A stretch of DNA of 6,899 nucleotides, taken from positions 1-6,899 of the forward strand of contig JALOAQ010000135.1 in NCBI GenBank assembly GCA_023228725.1, in the 5' to 3' direction. Below the pieces are notes generated by a model that made no database searches, had not been told where the DNA came from, and was given only the letters and a program-made list of their open reading frames with translations. The stretch comes from Bacteroidales bacterium (GTDB lineage Bacteria; Bacteroidota; Bacteroidia; Bacteroidales; ML635J-15). Shown here piece after piece: positions 1 to 5,723 of the stretch (position 1 is its first letter; each line of letters begins with the position of its first letter). The position numbers and the translations under genes were made by a program.

Positions 1-125
1 CAATTGGCTGAAAGAAACACTGACAAAAATAGCCGATCACCCTGCAAACAGACTGGAAGAGTTATTGCCCGGTGCTATAAAACAATAATTTTGTCACTGC
101 AAGATGCCCGTGGCCGAAGGCTTAC
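1..125 (+). mobile_element. Right end of an IS66-type insertion sequence (partial)
   Basis: The transposase tail is followed by a short GC-richer stretch (about 95-125) ending in ggcttac. Read inward from the outside, this gives GTAAGCCTTCGGCCACGG, and IS66-type terminal inverted repeats typically begin GTAAGC or similar. The boundary at 125 is therefore proposed from this motif. The other end lies outside the window, so neither the matching inverted repeat nor the 8-base target duplication can be checked; the candidate duplication would be ttacaaac at 126-133. The element sits about 120 bases upstream of the hlyD start. It could have separated hlyD from an upstream partner gene or promoter. 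Confidence 0.55.
2..88 (+). CDS. IS66-type transposase (TnpC), C-terminal end only
   Basis: The first reading frame in the window is the last 28 codons of a gene that begins upstream and stops at TAA 86-88. The peptide begins NWLKETLTKIADHP and ends RLEELLPGAIKQ. This matches the C-terminal tail of IS66-family DDE transposases, where a segment of the type 'W-L-x-D/E-x-L-x-x-I-x-x-H-P' is followed by 'R-x-x-E-L-L-P'. The protein would cut and join the ends of its element. Only the tail is visible, so the catalytic domain and the integrity of the gene cannot be judged. A likely element end about 37 bases after the stop supports the call. The family assignment is from memory of the tail motif. 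Confidence 0.7.
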   Translation, partial: NWLKETLTKIADHPANRLEELLPGAIKQ

Positions 126-823
126 TTACAAACTGGTCAAAAACCAATTAGAACTTGGAAACTAAAATAATAAACTTTAGATATGACACAAAAAATAGAG
201 CGAGATAGCATAAGCTTTTATAAATAGTTAAAAATAGTATATTCCATGCCAACAAATCTGCCAGACATACGCACAGGCGAAATTGACGAGATACTGGGCA
301 AAACCCCGAGAAGTCTTGTGAGCTGGGGTATCACGGTATTTTTTGTCATTATTGTACTTTTTATAACAGCGAGTTGGTTTTTTAAATATCCTGATGTAGT
401 ACATGCAACTATTGAGATTACCGGAAATCTGCCACCGGCTGATATAAAGGCCAGAACAAGTGGAAAAATTGATACTTTTTTTGTAATAAATAACCAGAAG
501 GTACATGAAGATCAAGTTCTTGGGCTGGTAGAAAACCCTGCCGACTATTCAGAAATTGTAATTCTAAAAACACATTTGAACATACTAAGCAGCCAATGGC
601 AAGCAAACGAAAGCTTGAATGAATGGGATATTCCTATTAGCGTAGGTAAGTTGGGTGAGCTTCAGGTTTATTATTCAGCATTTACATCGGCACAGCATGC
701 CTATCAAAGTTATAGGGAAATAGACTATTACAAAAACAAAATAAATACAACACAGCTCCAATTAATTGACTACCGCACATTGTATAACTTTACTAATGAG
801 CAGCTTAACACCTTGAAAAGTGA

Positions 824-831
824 TTTTGAAT
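824..831. repeat. 8-bp target-site duplication, left copy (ttttgaat)
   Basis: It is identical to 1914-1921 and immediately abuts the terminal repeat. Deleting the element and one copy restores the hlyD frame, which confirms the exact boundaries. Confidence 0.93.
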
Positions 832-852
832 GGTTCTGTTTAAGAATAATGT
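832..852 (+). repeat. Terminal inverted repeat, left copy (21 bp)
   Basis: This is the reverse complement of 1893-1913 with no mismatch; pairing fails at the next base inward (853 against 1892). It contains the stop codon of the transposase and supplies the first seven foreign codons to the truncated hlyD frame. Confidence 0.93.
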
Positions 853-1856
853 GGGGGATTTAATTCCAGATATTTATCTTCAATCTCCCTGTACTGTTTA
901 ATTGCATTAGCGTTCAGCATAACTGCCCTTGCAAAATCATCAATTTGATTTGTTGACTTTTTAACTTTTTCTAAAAACACAAACCAGTTAAGGTATTGCG
1001 GCAAATACTTTGTTGCAACACCATAAAAAGGCTTAATCCATCTTTCGTACAAATTATCCAACGAATTTACATGTTGAACATGATAACATTTATTCTTGAC
1101 ATGTTGTTTGGATGCAATAAATGTATGATGCTCAAGGTCTTTACCTTTTGCCCAGGATATAATTGATGGGTGAGAATCCGAGCATAGAACATTGCTGTTA
1201 CTGATTAATTCCCCTATCGTTTTCTCTATGCTTTTGACATCTATCCTTCCAATTTTGGCTATACGCATTACAGGATTTCCTTTCCGGTCTGTCGCAACCA
1301 TTAATGACACTTTATCGTTGCTGACGCCGCGTTTTGTTTCCCTGTCACTTGGTCTTTTATAGGCATCCCTTTTTAAATGTCTTTGCCCCTTTTCATTTAT
1401 ATCTAATTGTTTATCATCGCATTCAACTATTCCTATTGAGAAGGAGGTTCCATTCATTGTTGAAACAGCAGACAACAATTTATGCCTCCAATCGAATATA
1501 GTTTTTACATTGACATCTAACTGTGTTGCAGCCTTTCTGATAGTTATACTTTTAATGGTAAGTTCCAAAAATTCTTGAAATTTCTCAACTTTCTTTATTC
1601 CTGAAATTGCTGTACCTGTGAAGTCATTAAACGTCTTTTTACACCCTTTGCAGTGGTAGCGTTTACGCCCTTTATAGACGCCATGACCATAAATATCAGC
1701 ACTATGACAATGTGGGCATAATATCTTTTGGTCTTTATTAAGTTCTGATTTTATACTATCTAATTGAGGGGTCAATCCAATATCTTTCTTCAGAAGTGAA
1801 TATAGCTTCTTCTTTTCTGAAAGGTCTAAATTATTGAGTATTTCTTGTATTTTCAT
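840..1856 (-). CDS. IS1595-type (ISXO2-like) transposase
   Basis: This 338-residue protein mobilises the element that contains it. A zinc-ribbon DNA-binding motif lies at C47-P-H-C50 and C69-K-G-C72, followed by FNDFTGT, a phrase typical of this family. A helix-turn-helix-like region (about 105-125, RKAATQLDVNVKTIFDWR) comes next. The DDE-type catalytic core follows: the first Asp is probably D147 in VECDDKQ, and the second D227 in VLCSDSHPSI. The third catalytic position (Asn or Glu in this family) probably falls in HVNSLDNLYERW (262-273), ahead of GVATKYLPQYLNWF. The start ATG (1854-1856) is inside the element, 37 bases from the inner edge of the right-hand terminal repeat. The stop codon (840-842) lies within the left-hand repeat. 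The frame has no interruptions. Catalytic assignments are by position relative to family motifs, not by alignment. Confidence 0.9.
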   Translation of the reverse strand: MKIQEILNNLDLSEKKKLYSLLKKDIGLTPQLDSIKSELNKDQKILCPHCHSADIYGHGVYKGRKRYHCKGCKKTFNDFTGTAISGIKKVEKFQEFLELTIKSITIRKAATQLDVNVKTIFDWRHKLLSAVSTMNGTSFSIGIVECDDKQLDINEKGQRHLKRDAYKRPSDRETKRGVSNDKVSLMVATDRKGNPVMRIAKIGRIDVKSIEKTIGELISNSNVLCSDSHPSIISWAKGKDLEHHTFIASKQHVKNKCYHVQHVNSLDNLYERWIKPFYGVATKYLPQYLNWFVFLEKVKKSTNQIDDFARAVMLNANAIKQYREIEDKYLELNPPHYS

Positions 1857-1892
1857 ATGAAAAAGATTTATTCCACAAAGATAATAAAATCT

Positions 1893-1913
1893 ACATTATT
1901 CTTAAACAGAACC
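1893..1913 (-). repeat. Terminal inverted repeat, right copy (21 bp)
   Basis: This is the perfect partner of 832-852. It lies upstream of the transposase start, so the transposase promoter must lie in or near 1857-1913. Confidence 0.93.
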
Positions 1914-1921
1914 TTTTGAAT
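1914..1921. repeat. 8-bp target-site duplication, right copy (ttttgaat)
   Basis: This is the second copy of the duplication at 824-831. The interrupted hlyD frame resumes directly after it with the codon completed at 1922-1923. Confidence 0.93.
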
Positions 1922-2650
1922 TAGCCTCTAAAGACTATAAACGCTATGTAAAACTATTTGATGACCAGGTAATTCCGGAGCAGGAACTTGAGAAAGCCCA
2001 AAGCCAGTACCTTAGCAGGAAGCTGGCTTTTGAAAGTATCAGAACAAACATGGCTAATATTCAAATACAGATCAGTCAAATGCAAAGTACTATAACAGAG
2101 TTTAAAATGCTGGACAAACAACAACACGAAAGTTTGTATTCAGCACTTGTTGAAGCCGGCAATAATCTGAAGGCGCAATTGGAAATCTGGGAGCAAAAAT
2201 ATGTGCTAAAGACACCCCAGGCAGGCAAGTGTGTTTTTACTAAGTATTGGGCAAAAAATCAGAACCTGAATGTTAATGAAACGGTTTTTACCATATTACC
2301 CGATTCGCATGGAGCGCTAAAAGGAATGCTACTGCTACCAGCCGAAGGAGCCGGAAAAGTTGAACCGGGTCAAAAAGTAAATATCAGATTGGATAATTAT
2401 CCTTATATGGAGTATGGCATGCTCGAAGGAGTAATCTCGCATATTTCTGAAATACCTGACGAGGGAGTTTACTATGCAACAGTAATTTTTCCGGCAGGTT
2501 TAAAAACCAGCTATGGTAAAACCTTTGTTTTCAAGCAACGCCTGAAAGGTACTGCTGAGATAATCACAAACGATATTCGCTTGTTTCATAGGGTATTACA
2601 ACCACTAAAGCATATTCTTTTCGACAAAACCTGATAGGGAACAAATACTA

Positions 2651-2839
2651 TCACTTAGGTGCCAAAATCTTCTCATATTTAGAAGCATTAGACGGGTCAA
2701 CCTCACGCATAATATTCACCGCCTTGGTTTTTTCCTGCGGGCTTCCCTGAGAGAAAATATTGATGATTTCGTCGCGTTTAGCATTGAAAATCAGTTGTAA
2801 ATATTGAGTTTTGCTATAATTTTTCCAAACATATTTAGC
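2651..2839 (-). pseudogene. C-terminal remnant of an unrecognised gene
   Basis: On the minus strand, an open stretch of about 63 codons runs from a stop at 2840-2842 to TGA at 2651-2653. It contains the protein-like segment NAKRDEIINIFSQGSPQEK, later MREVDPSNASKYEKI, and ends LAPK. The sequence is charged, helix-prone and compositionally like a real Bacteroidota protein. It has no convincing start codon: the only ATG, at the M of MREVDPSN, lies far into the segment. It therefore looks like the 3' end of a gene whose front has been lost. The family is not recognised. It converges on hlyD, with only 16 bases between the two stop codons. A short inverted repeat (tgatag at 2632-2637, ctatca at 2648-2653) spans that gap and might be a weak shared stem. 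Confidence 0.45.
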
Positions 2840-3359
2840 CTATCCAGTTCCATTTAGCTGTATTTTCCAATTTATTACGCTTTAAAAATGATTTTATTTG
2901 ATTGATTTTCAACCACATAAAAATATTTAATTTTTTTATTGTAAAATCGCAAAAAATATGTTGCGTTTTATGTTTATTGGGCTTATATTTAAAGCCTCAA
3001 AACCAGCTTATGAAAACTATCCGTTTTTTTAGGTCTTTTCTAACCGCATTATTTAAGCTGTGCGCTTTAAAGCTTACACAAGTTGTTAGCTTGTTAAGTT
3101 TCATTGATAAACATGACTTTTCTCCAAGGCCACCACAAAAGCAAGGATGTGGAGGTTTAGCCCGGATAGCAATCTTTAATGCTGGTTGTTGTCATGAGCT
3201 TTACTACACACTTTTATTTGATAAGCAATTTGTGCCTTGTTGCACGACAAAATATATATTTTGGTTGGGTAAGAATAAGTTCGTTTAAATTGAGTGGTAA
3301 TAGACTTTTTTTCTGAATTTCACTCTTTTGATCTATTAACAAATTAACATTTATTTATT
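2840..3359. other. Gene-poor spacer between hlyD region and lipoprotein genes
   Basis: About 520 bases contain no convincing intact gene on either strand, only the doubtful frame ending at 3288. The first part (2840-2960) and the last part (3289-3359) are very AT-rich. The centre is GC-richer. The last 70 bases should hold the promoter of the lipoprotein gene at 3360, but no good match to the Bacteroidota TTTG / TAnnTTTG pair was found by eye. Confidence 0.5.
3010..3288 (+). CDS. Doubtful cysteine-rich open reading frame
   Basis: A plus-strand frame is open from 2902 (ATG) to the stop at 3286-3288. The more natural start is the ATG at 3010, which gives 92 residues beginning MKTIRFFRSFLTALFKL. 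The start could form a hydrophobic segment. The rest includes the segment RPPQKQGCGGLARIAIF and then NAGCCHELYY and VPCCTTKY. Amino-acid use is odd for the neighbourhood: paired cysteines, few acidic residues, and a GC-richer core at about 3130-3200. No family is recognised and no ribosome site is evident. It may be a spurious frame across an intergenic repeat rather than a gene. Confidence 0.2.
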   Translation: MKTIRFFRSFLTALFKLCALKLTQVVSLLSFIDKHDFSPRPPQKQGCGGLARIAIFNAGCCHELYYTLLFDKQFVPCCTTKYIFWLGKNKFV

Positions 3360-4619
3360 ATGAAAACAATTTTAAAATTATTTATAGCACTGTTTTTCTT
3401 AATCTCATGTCAAAAGGAAGTAATAGAAGTTATTCCTAATGACAGTCCTGATTATGCTAAAAATGAAGTGAATTTAGCATTACAAGAATTAACAAGTCTA
3501 TTTATAGAAGCTAGTAGCTCCAAAGCTTTTCTTTCAGAGCTTAAAAAAGAATCATTAATTGAATATCATGATGATTATCTTTTAAGAAAACCCAATCTTA
3601 ATAATAAGAATTCGGATGGCCAGATTATCAGGTTACTTAAAGAGTACTCAACAGATTTGGATTACGACAGAATTCAAGAATTAGTCAATAGTATTCCAAA
3701 TTATGAAATATCCGTCCCAGTAAATGCTGAAGAATGGGATGAAAGTAGTTACAAACCACTGATCGCATATATTCCGAGTGATTTTAATGAAAAGATTCAC
3801 AAAATGATTAAAGCATTTGATAATGACGGTGAGGAAAAATGGTTAAGTATTGAAGATGACCCCGAACTTCCTATCATCCTAATCAGACCAAAGGAAGATA
3901 TTGATTATTCCAAATACACACCAGATAATGACACCAACCTTAAATCAAACAGAATAAATGGAGCAGCTGAATTTATAAAACAAATTGGCACTGATAACAT
4001 TGGAGCAGTTGAAAGCTGGATTTCGGGGCCTAGGTGTGAAATTAAGGTTATAACCATATCTTCAAAAACAGGAACTATTATTTCTACCGATTATTTTAAT
4101 CCAAAGAGACGTGAAATTAAAAATAAATTTAAAACCGTTAACCATAAAATTGGTACGTGGGATAAAAATATTCATGGTCAATTCTGGACAATGCAATGGT
4201 TTGAAGAAGACGGAGGAAATAGTGTTACAATGAGCGTACAGTTTAAAGATGAAAATGGGTTTACTAGTTCATTATCATATACTATTAATGACAAAGATGA
4301 TGATTTAGGATTAAAGACCGTACATTTCAGTGATTACGTAGGAATGACCTATAATACAGGTAAAATAAAGTGGACGAATCACAATTCAATTCATTGTCCT
4401 TATATAGGTCAATGGGATACTCAGAATTGCTATGTTGGAACACCTCCGAGTGGCACACAAGCATTTATTTATGCAAATACTTTTTATTATACAGATATAA
4501 ACGGCACTTGCTCATATCCTGGCAGCTGGTTTGATGGATACAATTGCTCCGTAACTTCTGTTCCTAATGGTGCACAACCATTTATCTACAATAATAATTG
4601 GTATGTGGCAGCGTATTAA
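3360..4619 (+). CDS. Lipoprotein with DUF3103-like body and two C-terminal Cys/Trp repeats
   Basis: This 419-residue protein begins with a lipoprotein signal (MKTILKLFIALFFLIS) and acylation site C17. The residues right after the cysteine, QKE, followed by further acidic residues, resemble the surface-export signal of Capnocytophaga-type lipoproteins (QKDDE consensus). It may therefore be displayed outside the cell; this is inference. A helical, charged region follows (about 25-110, with SLFIEASSSKAFLSELKKE). Next come NYEISVPVNAEEWD and PLIAYIPSDFNE, then a beta-rich domain (about 210-340) with WFEEDGGNSVTMSV and INDKDDDLG. The order and phrases recall DUF3103-type proteins, whose function is unknown to me; this match is from memory. 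The C-terminus has two 38-residue-period repeats (from C346 and C384). The start has an A/T-rich leader and no Shine-Dalgarno site, as usual in Bacteroidota. No catalytic motif was recognised. Confidence 0.82.
   Translation: MKTILKLFIALFFLISCQKEVIEVIPNDSPDYAKNEVNLALQELTSLFIEASSSKAFLSELKKESLIEYHDDYLLRKPNLNNKNSDGQIIRLLKEYSTDLDYDRIQELVNSIPNYEISVPVNAEEWDESSYKPLIAYIPSDFNEKIHKMIKAFDNDGEEKWLSIEDDPELPIILIRPKEDIDYSKYTPDNDTNLKSNRINGAAEFIKQIGTDNIGAVESWISGPRCEIKVITISSKTGTIISTDYFNPKRREIKNKFKTVNHKIGTWDKNIHGQFWTMQWFEEDGGNSVTMSVQFKDENGFTSSLSYTINDKDDDLGLKTVHFSDYVGMTYNTGKIKWTNHNSIHCPYIGQWDTQNCYVGTPPSGTQAFIYANTFYYTDINGTCSYPGSWFDGYNCSVTSVPNGAQPFIYNNNWYVAAY
4395..4616 (+). repeat. Two tandem protein repeats, 38-residue period, each with two Cys
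   Basis: Repeat 1 starts at C346 and repeat 2 at C384 of the lipoprotein. Both share the pattern CxYxGxW, then NCxV, then PxG and QxFIY, then N and an aromatic-Tyr pair (FYY or WYV). Each holds two cysteines (346/357 and 384/396), which would suit one disulfide per repeat in an oxidising envelope. The DNA copies have diverged, so this is an old protein-level duplication and not a recent DNA repeat. The repeats end at the very C-terminus. Confidence 0.8.
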
Positions 4620-4626
4620 TACTAAC

Positions 4627-4741
4627 AAAGAGGCTGTCTAAAAAGTCAGAGATTTGTCCTTTAGAATAAAATATTTAGCTTTTTATTCGAATAGGTATCC
4701 GAATAAAACAACCTCGAGAATACTTTTTAGACAGCCTCTTT
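4627..4741. mobile_element. MITE-like element with perfect 20-bp inverted ends
   Basis: The 20 bases at 4627-4646 (AAAGAGGCTGTCTAAAAAGT) are the exact reverse complement of 4722-4741. They enclose 75 AT-rich non-coding bases. Ends of the form GAGGCTGTCTxAAAAG are like those of several Bacteroidota insertion sequences, so this may be a non-autonomous derivative; that is inference. A clear target duplication is not visible: the left flank ends ...ctaac and the right flank begins ctaaa. Inside, ttttattcg (4681-4689) and cgaataaaa (4700-4708) form a second inverted repeat. The alternative is a long stem acting as a terminator for the lipoprotein gene; the 75-base loop makes that less typical. The right end is 15 bases before the next start codon. 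Confidence 0.6.
4653..4683 (+). promoter_or_regulatory. Candidate Bacteroidota-type promoter inside the MITE-like element
   Basis: TTTG at 4653-4656 is followed after 19 bases by TAGCTTTT at 4676-4683. This matches the Bacteroidota housekeeping pattern (-33 TTTG, 19-21 bases, -7 TAnnTTTG) at all but the last base. Transcription would start near 4690 and run into the gene at 4757. In AT-rich DNA such a match can arise by chance, so confidence is limited. Confidence 0.35.
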
Positions 4742-4756
4742 CTAAAATCATTGAGA

Positions 4757-5716
4757 ATGAATAATAAACAAGTTAAAACTTTGTTATTGATATTGATCTT
4801 AATAATCAACATTTCATGCAAAAATGAAAAAAGCAATGTTGTCGCGGTAATTAATGATGAAAAAATTTATCAAAACCAGATAGACAGTCTGATTAGAGGT
4901 GAACTTTATCAACTTAGAAAAGAGGCGTTAAAAAGCTATATCTCAAGATTACTGTTTGAACATGAAGCGAAAATTAAAAACATCTCAACATCTGAATTAA
5001 AGGATAAAGAAATAATTCGCAAAGCAAAAAAAGTAAAACAAGCTGACATTAATGAGTATGTAAGACTCAATAAAATTACAGATTTCGATTCTGTAAAAGT
5101 TAAAAACACGCTAGCAAACATAAATCAAAGGTTTAGGTTTGAGGTATATATTGATTCACTCAAAACAGCACAAAATGTAATAATAATTGATAATTCGACG
5201 TATTCAAATTCGAAAGATTTAGATATGCTTCATTCTCATAGTATAATTAAAAACAATTCTAAGCTGCAACTCTATTTCATCGCTGATTATAATTGTTCAT
5301 CATGTCAAAATCATTACGAAAGAATTCTTGAATTATGTGATTCCTATAATGGAATAGTGCAGTTTAATTTTGTTCCTTATCCTGGTGATTTAGAAAATAA
5401 TAAAGTATTTTTTGCAGAAGCACTTTCTATGCAAAATAAGTTTTGGGAATTCAATGATGATTTATTTGTAATTGATCATCTCACGGATTCCATAATTTCA
5501 TACATAATTCAATTATATTCAATAGATTCGACAAGATTAATGCTTGATTACAACAAACGTATTAATTTTGAAAAAATAGATAATAATAAAAGAATTCTAG
5601 AAGATATGGATATATATTCTGTTCCGACACTTATTGTAAGTGATATTATTATCCCAGGTTACACTAGTTCTGATGAACTAATTCAAATAATAAATTATAA
5701 ACTTTATAATAACTAA
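4757..5716 (+). CDS. Lipoprotein joining SurA-like N-terminus to DsbA/thioredoxin-like domain
   Basis: This is a 319-residue predicted lipoprotein. ATG 4757 is preferred over the in-frame TTG at 4751 because it gives a compact signal, MNNKQVKTLLLILILIINIS, with acylation at C21. Residues about 28-76 (VVAVINDEKIYQNQIDSLI and on) resemble the N-terminal helical chaperone segment of SurA/PrsA-type folding factors. No parvulin isomerase domain follows. Residues about 170-315 form a DsbA/thioredoxin-like fold. It includes LYFIADYNCSSCQNHYERIL, with redox motif C180-S-S-C183 and a VQFNFVPYPGD strand. A helical insert follows, and then YSVPTLIV with the expected cis-proline P290. The protein probably exchanges disulfides with, or holds, exported proteins at the periplasmic membrane face. 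Whether it is an oxidase or an isomerase cannot be told from CSSC. The next gene starts 7 bases after its stop, so the two are probably co-transcribed. Base use is very AT-rich. Confidence 0.85.
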   Translation: MNNKQVKTLLLILILIINISCKNEKSNVVAVINDEKIYQNQIDSLIRGELYQLRKEALKSYISRLLFEHEAKIKNISTSELKDKEIIRKAKKVKQADINEYVRLNKITDFDSVKVKNTLANINQRFRFEVYIDSLKTAQNVIIIDNSTYSNSKDLDMLHSHSIIKNNSKLQLYFIADYNCSSCQNHYERILELCDSYNGIVQFNFVPYPGDLENNKVFFAEALSMQNKFWEFNDDLFVIDHLTDSIISYIIQLYSIDSTRLMLDYNKRINFEKIDNNKRILEDMDIYSVPTLIVSDIIIPGYTSSDELIQIINYKLYNN

Positions 5717-5723
5717 AAACAAA

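Larger units (their letters stand above)
832..1913 (-). mobile_element. Complete IS1595-type insertion sequence, 1082 bp
   Basis: The element is bounded by perfect 21-base inverted repeats starting GGTTCTGTTTAAGAAT and is flanked by an exact 8-base direct repeat, ttttgaat. It carries one gene, a zinc-ribbon DDE transposase on the minus strand that fills nearly all of it. An 8-base duplication and a transposase with an N-terminal CxxC...CxxC ribbon are typical of the IS1595 family. Its orientation is opposite to the hlyD gene it interrupts. Perfect ends, perfect duplications and an intact gene point to recent insertion and potential activity. Confidence 0.92.
246..2634 (+). pseudogene. HlyD-family secretion adaptor, split by an insertion sequence
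   Basis: HlyD-type adaptors sit in the inner membrane and periplasm and link an ABC exporter (often for peptides or bacteriocins) to an outer-membrane channel. The 5' part (246-831, 195 codons) has a short cytoplasmic N-terminus with the phrase DEILGKTPR, one membrane helix (about residues 25-46), and the first half of a lipoyl/barrel-sandwich motif (about 66-98). It then enters a polar helical hairpin. The 3' part (1922-2634) continues the hairpin, then the second lipoyl half (about 289-320) and the beta-barrel domain. Joining 831 to 1922 gives TTA at the junction and a 432-residue open frame, normal for the family. As it stands, translation runs 10 codons into the insertion and stops at 861-863, giving 205 residues. 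An internal ATG at 2050 could start only a soluble C-terminal fragment. No clear ribosome site precedes ATG 246. No ABC transporter is in the window. Confidence 0.88.

Noticed and set aside
183..227. 14-codon frame (MTQKIERDSISFYK) upstream of hlyD
   Set aside because: It is too short to judge, has no ribosome site, and has a stop just upstream in frame; it gives no support for a peptide precursor.
228..515. Minus-strand open frame opposite the start of hlyD
   Set aside because: It overlaps the well-supported hlyD coding sequence, has no family resemblance and low-complexity aromatic/Lys composition; it is a shadow frame.
418..606. Minus-strand 62-codon frame within hlyD
   Set aside because: It lies entirely inside the hlyD lipoyl and hairpin coding region and has no supporting features.
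2050..2634. Independent 194-residue gene starting at ATG 2050
   Set aside because: The frame is open and HlyD-like upstream of 2050 back to the insertion at 1922, so this is the 3' half of the split gene and not a separate gene.
2632..2653. Inverted repeat tgatag/ctatca between the convergent hlyD and minus-strand stops
   Set aside because: A 6-base AT-rich stem with a 10-base loop and no T-tract is too weak to call a terminator; it is noted under the minus-strand remnant.
4936..5121. Minus-strand 61-codon frame within the SurA/Dsb-like gene
   Set aside because: It is antisense to a gene with clear domains; the Phe/Ser/Leu-rich composition is what the complement of Lys/Glu-rich codons gives.
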